Shown here: piece after piece, positions 50,901-62,700 of the stretch
Layout: each line of letters begins with the position of its first letter
Position numbering within the stretch: the first letter of the stretch is position 1
Assembly (NCBI RefSeq): GCF_048773025.1
Contig: NC_133561.1
Location: 37,104,001 to 37,168,000 of the forward strand
Origin: Camelus bactrianus
Lineage: Eukaryota; Chordata; Mammalia; Artiodactyla; Camelidae
DNA length: 64,000 nucleotides
Direction: 5' to 3'
Made by a program: the position numbers and the translations under genes
The notes under the pieces: model-generated
Told to the model about the DNA's origin: nothing
Database searches by the model: none
What the model saw: only the letters and a program-made list of their open reading frames with translations

Positions 50901-51651
50901 AACGAGTTGGAGCTAGTACCTCCCCATATATATGTATGGAGTGGAGTTTGCAACTGAAAAGAAACTTTGTGTTCCCTACAAGCTAGGTTAAGGACGGCTT
51001 TCACACACAGTTATCTCTCAGATCTGAGCATGTGGAGAGACGTTCGTTCATCTAGCACCAATGGAACGGGTTGCAGGGGAAACTTTACTCTGGATTCTCA
51101 GTCTGTTTCCTAGTGCCGGTTTGAAGATCCTGCAGTTTTCACTGTAAAACGGTGTTGGAGCTAGTACCTCCCCATATATATGTATGGAGTGGAGTTTGCA
51201 TCTGAAAAGAAACTTTGTGTTCCCAACAAACTAGGTGAAGGACGGCTTTCACACCCACTTATCTCTCAGAACTGAGCATGTGGAGGGACGTTCGTTCATC
51301 TAGCACAAAGGGAACGGGTTGCAGGAGAAACATTTACTCTGGTTTCTCAGTCTGTTTCCTAGTGCCGGTTTGAAGTTCCTGCAGTTTTCACTGTAAAACC
51401 GTGTTGGAGCTAGTACCTCCCCATATATATGTATGGAGTGGAGTTTGCAACTGAAAAGAAACTTTGTGTTCCCAACAAGCTAAGTGAAGGACGGCTTTTA
51501 CACTCACATATCTCTAAGAACATAGCATGCGGAGAGACGTTCGTTCATCTAGCACCAAGGGACGCATTGCAGGAGAAACTTTAACTCTGGTTTCTCAGTC
51601 TGTTTCCTAGTGCCGGTTTGAAGTTCCTGCAGATTTCACTGTAAAACCGGG
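47921..51651 (+). repeat. 15-monomer higher-order repeat, copy c
   Basis: This copy spans 3,731 bp. It holds the 12-monomer series plus three more units: after 49687 come units with CTACAAGCTAGG (about 49.98 kb), GCATCTGAAAAGAATC (50.2 kb), the altered palindrome unit (50.42 kb), 50684, then CTACAAGCTAGG and GCATCTG units again (50.97 and 51.19 kb). The extra units are thus an internal repeat of the same two or three monomers. Confidence 0.88.
50419..50444. repeat. Private 7-bp inverted repeat replacing the TA palindrome
   Basis: ACCTCAC (50419-50425) and GTGAGGT (50438-50444) are perfect reverse complements around a 12-base TA loop. Sister units at about 44453, 47187 and 54148 read ACCTCCCC before the TA box and TGGATTGG after it. 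Only this copy has CCTCACC and AGTGAGGTTGG. Two linked changes on both sides of the loop produced perfect complementarity, as expected from a hairpin-templated copying error. Confidence 0.8.
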
Positions 51652-54600
51652 TTGGAGCTTGTACCTCCCCATTTATATGTATGGAGTGGAGTTTGCAACT
51701 TTAAAGAAACTCTGTGTTCCCAACAAGCTAGGTTAAGGACGGCTTTCACACACATATATCTCTCAGAACTGAGCATGTGGAGAGACGTTCGTTCATTTAG
51801 CACCAAGGGAACGTCTGCAGGAATGACTTTTACTCTGGATTCTCAGTCTGTTTCCTACTGCCTGTTTGAAGTTCTTGCATTCTTCACTGTAAAACCGAGT
51901 TGGAGCTAGTACCTCCCCATACATATGTAAGGAGTGGAGTTTGCAATTGAAAAGAAAATTTGTGTTCCCAACAAGCTAGGTGAAGGACGGCTTTCACACA
52001 CACATATCTCTCAGAACTGAGCATGGGGAGAGACTTTCGTTCATCTAGCACCAAGGGAACGGTTTGCAGGGGAAATTTTTACTCTGGTTTCTCAGTCTGT
52101 TTCCTAGTGCCGGCTTGAAGTTCCTGCAGTTTTCACTGTAAAACCGAGTTGGAGCTAGTACCTCCCCATATATATGTATGGAGTGGAGTTTGCAACTGAA
52201 AAGAAACTTTGTGTTCCCAACAAGCTAGGTGAAGGACGGCTATCACACTCACATATCTCTAAGAACATAGCATGCGGAGAGACGTTCGTTCATCTAGCAC
52301 CAAGGGAACGGATTGCAAGAGAAACTTTTACTCTGGTTTCTCAGTCTGTTTCCTAGTGCCGGTTTGAAGTTCCTGCAGTTTTCACTGTAAAACCGAGTTG
52401 GAGCTAGTACCTCCCCATATATATATATGGATTGGAGTTTGCAACTGAAAAGAAACTTTGTGTTCCCAACAAGTTAGGTGAAGGATGGCTTTCACACACA
52501 CTTATCTCTCAGAACTGAGCATGTGGAGAGTCGTTCGTTCATCTAGCTCCAAGGGAACGGGTTGCAGGAGAAACTTTTTCTCTGGATTCTCAGTCTGTTT
52601 CCTAGTGCCGGTTTGAAGTTCCTGCAGTTTTCACTGTAAAACCGAGTTGGAGCTAGTACCTCCCCATATATATGTATGGAGTGGAGTTTGCAACTGAAAA
52701 GAAACTTTGTGTTCCCAACAAGCTAAGTGAAGGATGGCTATCACACACACTTATCTCCCAGAACTGAGCATGTGGATAGACGTTCGTTCATTTAGCACCA
52801 AGGGAACGGTTGCAGGTGTAACTTTTACTCTGGATTCTCAGTCTGTTTCCTAGTGCCGGTTTGAAGTTCCTGCATTCTTCACTGTAAAACCGAGTTTGAG
52901 CTAGTACCTCCCCATATATATGTATGGAGTGGAGTTGGCAACTTAAAAGAAACTTTGTGTTCCCAACAAGCTAGGTGAATGACGGCTTTCACACACACAT
53001 ATCTCTCAGAACTGAGCATGTGGAGAGACGTTCGTTCATTTAGCACCAAGGGAACGGGTTGCAGGAGAAACTTTTACTCTGGTTTCTCAGTCTGTTTCCT
53101 AGTGCCGGTTTGAGGTTCCTGCAGTTTTCACTGTAAAACGGAGTTGGAGCTAGTACCTCCCCATATATATGTATGGAGTGGAGTTTGCAACTGAAAAGAA
53201 ACTTTGTGTTCCAAACAAGCTAGGTGAAGGATGGTTTTCACACACACTTATCTCTCAGAACTGAGCATGGCGAGAGACTTTCGTTCATCTAGCACCAAGG
53301 GAACGGGTTGCAGGAGAAATTTTTACTCTGGCTTCTCAGTCTGTTTCCTAGTGCCGGTTTGAAGTTCCTGCAGTTTTCACTGTAAAACCGAGTTGGAGCT
53401 AGTACCTCCCCATATATATGTATGGAGTGGAGTTTGCAACTGAAAAGAAACTTTGTGTTCCCAACAAGCTAGTTGAAGGACGGCTTTCACACTCACATAT
53501 CTCTAAGAACATAGCATGCGGAGAGACATTCGTTCATCAAGCAACAAGGGAACCGATTGCAGGAGAAATTTTAACTCTGGTTTCTTATTCTGTTTCCTAG
53601 AGCCGGTTTGAAGTTCCTGCAGTTTTCACTGTAAAACGAGTTGGAGATAGTACCTCCCCATATATATGTATGGAGTGGAGTTTGCAACTGAAAAGAAACT
53701 TTGTGTTCCCTACAAGCTAGGTTAAGGACGGCTTTCACACACAGTTATCTCTCAGATCTGAGCATGTGGAGAGACGTTCGTTCATCTAGCACCAATGGAA
53801 CGGGTTGCAGGGGAAACTTTTACTCTGGATTCTCAGTCTGTTTTCTAGTGCCGGTTTGAAGATCCTGCAGTTTTCACTGTAAAACGGAGTTGGAGCTAGT
53901 ACCTCCCCATATATATGTATGGAGTGGAGTTTGCATCTGAAAAGAATCTTTGTGTTCCCAACAAGCTAGGTGAAGTACGGCTATCACACACACTTATCTC
54001 TCAGAACTGAGCATGTGGAGAGACGTTCGTTCATCTAGCACAAAGGGAACGGGTTGCAGGAGAAACTTTTACTCTGGTTTCTCAGTTTGTTTCCTAGTGC
54101 CGGTTTGAAGTTCCTGCACTTTTCAGTGTAAAACCGACTTGGAGCTAGTACCTCCCCATATTTATATATGGATTGGAGTTTGCAACTGAAAAGAAACTTT
54201 GTGTTCCCAACAAGTTCGGTGAAGGACGGCTACCACACACACATGTCTCTCAGAACTGAGCATGTGGAGAGACGTTCGTTCATCTAGCACCAAGGGAACG
54301 GCTTGCAGGGGAAATTTTTACTCTGGTTTCTCAGTCTGTTTCCTAGTGCCGGTTTGAAGTTCCTGCAGTTTTCACTGTAAAACCGAGTTGGAGCTAGTAC
54401 CTCCCCATATATATGTATGGAGTGGAGTTTGCAACTGAAAAGAAACTTTGTGTTCCCAACAAGCTAGGTGAAGGACGGCTTTCACACTCACATATCTCTA
54501 AGAACACAGCATGCGGAGAGACGTTCGTTCATCTAGCACAAAGGGAACGGATTGCAGGAGAAACTTTAACTCTGGTTTCTCAGTCTGTTTCCTAGTGCCG

Positions 54601-55100
54601 GTTTGAAGTTCCTGCAGTTTTCACTGTAAAACGATTTGGAGCTAGTACCTCCCCATATATATGTATGGAGTGGAGTTTGCAACTGAAAAGAAACTTTGTG
54701 TTCCCTACAAGCTAGGTTAAGGACGGCTTTCACACACAGTTATCTCTCAGATCTGAGCATGTGGAGAGACGTTCGTTCATCTAGCACCAATGGAACGGGT
54801 TGCAGGGGAAACTTTACTCTGGATTCTCAGTCTGTTTCCTAGTGCCGGTTTGAAGATCCTGCAGTTTTCACTGTAAAACGGTGTTGGAGCTAGTACCTCC
54901 CCATATATATGTATGGAGTGGAGTTTGCATCTGAAAAGAAACTTTGTGTTCCCAACAAACTAGGTGAAGGACGGCTTTCACACCCACTTATCTCTCAGGA
55001 CTGAGCATGTGGAGGGACGTTCGTTCATCTAGCACAAAGGGAACGGGTTGCAAGAGAAACATTTACTCTGGTTTCTCAGTCTGTTTCCTAGTGCCGGTTG
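51652..55100 (+). repeat. Higher-order repeat, copy d (changing into a new order)
   Basis: It follows the order of copy c from 51652 to about 54.95 kb (units at 52174, 53418, 54413). It then passes into units with GACTTGGAG and TTTTGAGTCTG typical of the 0-35 kb part, instead of restarting at the CCATTTATATG unit. The end is approximate. Confidence 0.8.
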
Positions 55101-55389
55101 AAGTTCCTGCACTTTTCACTGTAAAACCGACTTGGAGCTAGTACCTCCCCATATATATATATGGATTGGAGTTTGCAACTGAAAAGAAACTTTGTGTTCC
55201 CAACAAGTTAGGTGAAGTACGGCTACCACACACACATGTCTCTCAGAACTGAGCATGTGGAGAGACGTTCGTTCATCCAGCTCCAAGGGAAAGGGTTGCA
55301 GGAGAAACTTTTTCTCTGGATTTTGAGTCTGTTTCCTAGTGCCTGTTTGAAGTTCCTGAAGTTTTCACTGTAAAACCGAGTTGGAGCTA

Positions 55390-56621
55390 GTACCTCCCCA
55401 TATATATGTATGGAGTGGAGTTTGCAACTGAAAAGAAACTTTGTGTTCCCAACAAGCTAGGTGAAGAATGGCTTTCACACCCACTTATCTCCCAGAACTG
55501 AGCATGTGGAGAGACGTTCGTTCATTTAGCACCAAGAGAACGGGTTGCAGGAGAAACTTTTACTCTGGATTTTCAGTCTGTTTCCTAGTGCCGGTTTGAA
55601 GTTCCTGCAGTTTTCACTGTAAAACCGAGTTGGAGCTAGTACCTCCCCATATATATGTATGGTGTGGAGTTTGCAACTGAAAAGAAACTTTGTGTTCCCA
55701 ACAAGCTAAGTGAAGGATGGCTTGCACACACACTTATCTCCCAGAACTGAGCACGTGGAGAGACGTTCGTTCATTTAGCACCAAGGGAACGGCTGCAGGA
55801 GTAACTTTTACTCTGGATTCTCAGTCTGTTTCCTAGTGCCGGTTTGAAGTTCCTGCATTCTTCACTGTAAAACCGAGTTTGAGCTAGTACCTCCCCATAT
55901 ATATGTATGGAGTGGAGTTGGCAACTTAAAAGAAACTTTGTGTTCCCAACAAGCTATGTGAAGGACGGCTTTCACACACACATATCTCTCAGAACTGAGC
56001 ATGTGGAGAGACGTACGTTCATTTAGCACCAAGGGAACGGGTTGCAGGAGAAACTTTTACTCTGGTTTCTCAGTCTGTTTCCTAGTGCCGGTTTGAGGTT
56101 CCTGCAGTTTTCACTGTAAAACCGAGTTGGATCTAGTACCTCCCCATATATATGTATGGAGTGGAGTTTGCAACTGAAAAGAAACTTTGTGTTCCAAACA
56201 AGCTAGGTGAAGGATGGTTTTCACACACACTTATCTCTCAGAACTGAGCATGGCGAGAGACTTTCGTTCATCTAGCACCAAGGGAACGGGTTGCAGGAGA
56301 AATTTTTACTCTGGCTTCTCAGTCTGTTTCCAAGTGCCGGTTTGAAGTTCCTGCAGTTTTCACTGTAAAACCGAGTTGGAGCTAGTACCTCCCAATATAT
56401 ATGTATGGAGTGGAGTTTGCAACTTAAAAGAAACTTTGTGTTCCCAACAAGCTAGGTGAAGGACGGCTTTCACACTCACATATCTCTAAGAACATAGCAT
56501 GCGGAGAGACATTCGTTCATCAAGCACCAAGGGAACCGATGCAGGAGAAATTTTAACTCTGGTTTCTTAGTCTGTTTCCTAGTGCCGGTTTGAAGTTCCT
56601 GCAGTTTTCACTGTAAAACGA
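55390..56621 (+). repeat. Higher-order repeat, partial copy e
   Basis: Units at about 55.66, 55.91, 56.16 and 56.40 kb follow the order of 42.98, 43.23, 43.48 and 43.72 kb: GTGAAGGATGGC, TTGGCAACTTAAAAG, TTCCAAACAAGC with GAGCATGGCGAG, then CATGCGGAGAGACATTCG. The last unit is 2,985 bp after its partner at 53418, again 12 monomers. Copy e carries more private changes than copies a-d (for example TTGCACACAC and CACGTGG near 55.73 kb). Confidence 0.75.
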
Positions 56622-58113
56622 GTTGGAGATAGTACCTCCCCATATATATGTATGGAGTGGAGTTTGCAACTGAAAAGAAACTTTGTGTTCCCTACAAGCT
56701 AGGTTAAGGACGGCTTTCACACACAGTTATCTCTCAGATCTGAGCATGTGGAGAGACGTTCGTTCATCTAGCACCAATGGAACGGGTTGCAGGGGAAATT
56801 TTACTCTGGATTCTCAGTCTGTTTTCTAGTGCCGGTTTGAAGATCCTGCAGTTTTCACTGTAAAACGGAGTTGGAGCTAGTACCTCCCCATATATACGTA
56901 TGGAGTGGAGTTTGCATCTGAAAAGAATCTTTGTGTTCCCAACAAGCTAGGTGAAGGACGGCTTTCACACACACTTATCTCTCAGAACTGAGCATGTGGA
57001 GAGACGTTCGTTCATCTAGCACAAAGGGAACGGGTTGCAGAAAAAAACTTTTACTCTGGTTTCTCAGTTTGTTTCCTAGTGCCGGTTTGAAGTTCCTGCA
57101 CTTTTCAGTGTAAAACCGACTTGGAGCTAGTACCTCCCCATATATATATGTGGATTAGAGTTTGCAACTGAAAAGAAACTTTGTGTTCCCAACAAGTTAG
57201 GTGAAGGACGGCTACCACACACACATGTCTCTCAGAACTGAGCATGTGGAGAGACGTTCGTTCATCTAGCACCAAGGGAACGGGTTGCAGGGGAAATTTT
57301 TACTCTGGTTTCTCAGTCTGTTTCCTTGTGCCGGTTTGAAGTTCCTGCAGTTTTCACTGTAAAACCGAGTTGGAGCTAGTACCACCCCATATATATGTAT
57401 GGAGTGGTGTTTGCAACTGAAAAGAAACTTTGTGTTCCCAACAAGCTAGGTAAAGTACGGCTACCACTCACATATATCTCTCAGAACCTAGCATGTGGAG
57501 AGACGTTCGTTCATCTAGCACCAAGGGAACGGGTTGCAGGAGTAACTTTTACTCTGGTTTCTCAGTCTGTTTCCTAGTGCCGGTTTGAAGTTCCTGCAGT
57601 CTTCACTGTAAAAGCGAGTTGGAGCTAGTACCTCCCCATATATATGTATGCAGTGGAGTTTGCAAATGAAAAAAACTTTGTGTTCCCCACAAGCTAGGTG
57701 AAGGATGGCTTTCAAACTCACTTATCTCTCAGAACTGAGCATGTGGAGAGACGTTCGTTCATCTAGCACCAATGGAACGGTTTGTAGGGGAAAATTTTAC
57801 TCTGGTTTCTCAGTCTGTTTCCTAGTGCCGGTTTGAAGTTCCTGCAGATTTCACTGTAAAACCGAGTTGGAGCTAGTACCTCCCAATATATATGTATGGA
57901 GTGGAGTTTGCAACTGAAAAGAAACTTTGTGTTCCCAAGAAGCTAGATGAAGGACGGCTTCCACACACACTTATTTCTTAGAAACTAACATGTGGAGAGA
58001 CGTTCGTTCATCAAGCACCAAGGGAACGGGTTGCAGGAGAAACTTTTACTCTGGTTTTTCATTCTGTTTCAAGTGCTTGTTTGAAGTTCCTGCAGTTTTC
58101 ACTGTAAAACCGA
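56622..58113 (+). repeat. 6-monomer unit, first copy
   Basis: The marker GTTGGAGATAGTACC begins at 56622, 58114 and 59606, both intervals being 1,492 bp. Shared private variants are GTACCACCCC (about 57380 and 58870), GTGGATTAGAG (57150 and 58640), GCAGTGGAGTTTGCAAATG (57650 and 59140) and an A-rich change in GGTTGCAGAAAAAA (57037 with seven A, 58529 with six A). Confidence 0.88.
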
Positions 58114-59605
58114 GTTGGAGATAGTACCTCCCCATATATATGTATGGAGTGGAGTTTGCAACTGAAAAGAAACTTTGTGTTCCCTACAAGCTAGGTTAAG
58201 GACGGCTTTCACACACAGTTATCTCTCAGATCTGAGCATGTGGAGAGACGTTCGTTCATCTAGCACCAATGGAACGGGTTGCAGGGGAAATTTTACTCTG
58301 GATTCTCAGTCTGTTTTCTAGTGCCGGTTTGAAGATCCTGCAGTTTTCACTGTAAAACGGAGTTGGAGCTAGTACCTCCCCATATATATGTATGGAGTGG
58401 AGTTTGCATCTGAAAAGAATCTTTGTGTTCCCAACAAGCTAGGTGAAGGAAGGCTTTCACACACACTTATCTCTCAGAACTGAGCATGTGGAGAGACGTT
58501 CGTTCATCTAGCACAAAGGGAACGGGTTGCAGAAAAAACTTTTACTCTGGTTTCTCAGTTTGTTTCCTAGTGCCGGTTTGAAGTTCCTGCACTTTTCAGT
58601 GTAAAACCGACTTGGAGCTAGTACCTCCCCATATATATATGTGGATTAGAGTTTGCAACTGAAAAGAAACTTTGTGTTCCCAACAAGTTAGGTGAAGGAC
58701 GGCTACCACACACACATGTCTCTCAGAACTGAGCATGTGGAGAGACGTTCGTTCATCTAGCACCAAGGGAACGGGTTGCAGGGGAAATTTTTACTCTGGT
58801 TTCTCAGTCTGTTTCCTTGTGCCGGTTTGAAGTTCCTGCAGTTTTCACTGTAAAACCGAGTTGGAGCTAGTACCACCCCATATATATGTATGGAGTGGAG
58901 TTTGCAACTGAAAAGAAACTTTGTGTTCCCAACAAGCTAGGTAAAGGACGGCTACCACTCACATATATCTCTCAGAACCTAGCATGTGGAGAGACGTTCG
59001 TTCATCTAGCACCAAGGGAACGGGTTGCAGGAGAAACTTTTACTCTGGTTTCTCAGTCTGTTTCCTAGTGCCGGTTTGAAGTTCCTGCAGTCTTCACTGT
59101 AAAAGCGAGTTGGAGCTAGTACCTCCCCATATATATGTATGCAGTGGAGTTTGCAAATGAAAAGAAACTTTGTGTTCCCCACAAGCTAGGTGAAGGATGG
59201 CTTTCAAACTCACTTATCTCTCAGAACTGAGCATGTGGAGAGACGTTCGTTCATCTAGCACCAAGGGAACGGTTTGTAGGGGAAAATTTTACTCTGGTTT
59301 CTCAGTCTGTTTCCTAGTGCCGGTTTGAAGTTCCTGCAGATTTCACTGTAAAACCGAGTTGGAGCTAGTACCTCCCAATATATATGTATGGATTGGAGTT
59401 TGCAACTGAAAAGAAACTTTGTGTTAGCAAGAAGCTAGATGAAGGACGGCTTCCACACACACTTATTTCTTAGAAACTAACATGTGGAGAGACGTTCGTT
59501 CATCAAGCACCAAGGGAACGGGTTGCAGGAGAAACTTTTACTCTGGTTTTTCATTCTGTTTCAAGTGCTTGTTTGAAGTTCCTGCAGTTTTCACTGTAAA
59601 ACCGA
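58114..59605 (+). repeat. 6-monomer unit, second copy
   Basis: It has the same six variants in the same order as the preceding unit. Differences are few: the A-run is one base shorter, and the GTTCCCAAGAAGC of 57930 reads GTTAGCAAGAAGC near 59424. A third copy begins at 59606 but gives way to a different order after about 59.77 kb. Confidence 0.88.
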
Positions 59606-59774
59606 GTTGGAGATAGTACCTCCCCATATATATGTATGGAGTGGAGTTTGCAACTGAAAAGAAACTTTGTGTTCCCTACAAGCTAGGTTAAGGACGGCTT
59701 TCACACACAGTTATCTCTCAGATCTGAGCATGTGGAGAGACGTTCGTTCATCTAGCACCAATGGAACGGGTTGC

Positions 59775-62700
59775 AGGAGAAACTTTAACTCTGGTTTCTC
59801 AATCTGTTTCCTAGTGCCGGTTTGAAGTTCCTGCAGTTTTCACTGTAAAACCGAGTTGGAGCTAGTACCTCCCCATATATATGTATGGAGTGGAGTTGGC
59901 AACTGAAAAGAAACTTTGTGTTCCCAACAAGCTTGGTGAAGAACGGCTTTCACACACACTTATCTATCAGAACTGAGCATGTGGAGAGACGTTCGTTCAT
60001 CTAGCACCAAGGGAACGGGTTGTAGGAGAACCTTTTACTCTGATTTCTCAGTCTGTTTCCTAGTGCCGGTTTGAAGTTCCTGCAGTTTTCACTGTAAAAC
60101 CGAGTTGGAGCTAGTACCTCCCCATATATATGTATGGAGTGGAGTTTGCAACTGAAAAGAAACTTTGTGTTCCCCACAAGCTAAGTGAAGGACGGATTTC
60201 ACACACACTTATCTGTCAGAACTGAGCATGTGGAGAGACAATCGTTCATCTAGCACCAAGGGAACGGGTTGTTGGAGTAACTTTACTCTGGATTCTCAGG
60301 CTTTTTCCTAGTGCCGGTTTGAAGTTCCTGCAGTTTTTACTGTAAAACCGAGTTGGAGCTAGTACCTTCCCATATTTATGTATGGAGTGGAGTTTGCAAA
60401 TGAAAAGAAAATTTGTTTTCCCCAAAAGCTAGGTGAAGGACGGCTTTCACACACATATATCTCTCAGAACTGAGCATGTGGAGAGACGTTCGTTCATCTA
60501 GCACCAAGGGAACGGGTTGCAGGAGAAACTTTTACTCTGGATTCTCAGTCTGTTTCCTAGTGCCGTTTTGAAGTACCTGCAGTTTTCACTGTAAAACCGA
60601 TTTGGAGCTAGTACCTGCCCATATATATGTATGCAGTGGAGTTGGCAATGTAAAGAAACTTAGTGTTCCCCACAAGCTAGGTGAAGGACGGCTTTCACAC
60701 ACACTTATCTATCAGAACTGAGGATGTGGAGAGACGTTTGTTCATCTAGCACCATGGGAACGGGTTGCAGGAGAAACTTTTACTCTGGATTCTCAGTCTG
60801 TTTCCTAGTGCCGTTTTGAAGTACCTGCAGTTTTCACAGTAAAACCGATTTGGAGCTAGTACCTGCCCATATATATGTATGGAGTGGAGTTGGCAATGAA
60901 AAGAAACTTTTTGTTCCCAACAAGCTAGGTGAAGAACGGCTTTCACACACACTAATCTATCAGAACTGAGCATGTGGAGAGACGTTCATTCATCTAGCAT
61001 CAAGGGAACGGGTTGCAGGAGAAACTTTTCCTCTGCTTTCTCAGTGTGTTTCCTAGTGCCGGTTTGAAGTTCCTGCAGTTTTCACTGTAAAACCGAGTTG
61101 GAGCTTGTACCTCCCCATATATATGTATGGAGTGGAGTTTGCAACTGAAAAGAAACTTTGTTTTCCCAACAAGCTAGGTGAAGGACGGCTTTCACACACA
61201 CTTATCTGTCAGAACTGAGCATGTGGAGAGACGATCGTTCATCTAGCACCAAGGGAAAGGGTTATAGGAGTAACTTTTACTCTGGATTCTCAGGCTTTTT
61301 CCTAGTGCCGGTTTGAAGTTCCTGCAGTTTTCACTGTAAAACCGAGTTGGAGCTAGTACCTCCCCATATATATGTATGGAGTGGAGTTTGCAACTGAAAA
61401 GAAACTATGTGTTCCCCACAAGCTAGGTGAAGGACGGCTTTCCCACACACTTATCTCTCAGAACTGAGCATGTGGAGAGACGTTCGTTCATCTAGCACCA
61501 AGGGAACGGGTTGCAGGAGAAACTTTTACTCTGGATTCTCAGTCTGTTTACTAGTGCCATTTTGAAGTACCTGCAGTTTTCACTGTAAAACCGATTTGGA
61601 GCTAGTACCTGCCCATATATATGTATGGAGTGGAGTTGGCAACTTAAAAGAAACTTTGTGTTCCCAACAAGCTAGGTGAAGTACGGCTTTCACACACACT
61701 TATCTCTCAGAACTGAGCATGTGGAGAGACTTTCGTTCATCTAGCACCAAAGGAACGGGTTACAGGAGAATCTTTTACTCTGGTTTCTCAGTCTGTTTCC
61801 TAGTGCCGGTTTGAAGTTCCTGCAGTTTTCACTGTAAAACCGAGTTGGAGCTAGTACCTCCCCATATATATGTAAGGAGTGGAGTTTGCAACTGAAAAGA
61901 AACTTTGTGTTCCCAACAAGATAGGTGAATGACGGCTTTCAAACACACTTATTTCTCAGAACTGAGCATGTGGAGAGACGTTCGTTCATCTAGCACCAAG
62001 GGAACGGGTTGCAGGAGAAACTTTTACTCTGGTTTCGCAGTCTGTTTCCTAGTGCCGGTTTGAAGTTCCTGCAGTTTTCACTGTAAAACCGAATTGGAGC
62101 TTGTACCTGCCCATATATATGTATGGAGGGGAGTTGGCAACTGAAATGAAACTTTGTGTTCCCAACAAGCTAGGAGAAGAACGGCTTTCACACACACTTA
62201 TCTATCAGAACTGAGCTTGTGGAGAGACGTTCGTTCATCTAGCACCAAGGGAACGGGTTGCAGGAGAATATTTTACTCTGGATTCTCAGTCTGTTTCCTA
62301 GTGCCGTTTTGAAGTACCTGCAGTTTTCACTATAAAACAGATTTGGAGCTAGTACCTTCCCATATATATGTATGGAGTGGAGTTTGCAACTGAAAAGAAC
62401 TTTGTGTTCCCAACAAGCTAGGTGAAGGACGGCTTTCACACACACTTATCTGTCAGAACTGAGCATGTGGAGAGACGATCGTTCATCTAGCACCAAGGGA
62501 ACGGGTTGTAGGAGTAACTTTTACTCTGGAATCTCAGGCTTTTTCCTAGTGCCGGTTTGAAGTTCCTGCAGTTTTCACTGTAAAACCGAGTTGGAGCTAG
62601 TACCTTCCCATATTTATGTATGGATTGGAGTTTGCAAATGAAAAGAAACTTTGTTTTCCCCAAAAGCTAGGTGAAGGACGGCTTTCACACACATTTATCT

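Noticed and set aside
59419-59432. GTTAGCAAG in place of GTTCCCAAG as a possible insertion scar
   Set aside because: It is a two-base substitution in one unit with no length change; ordinary mutation is enough.
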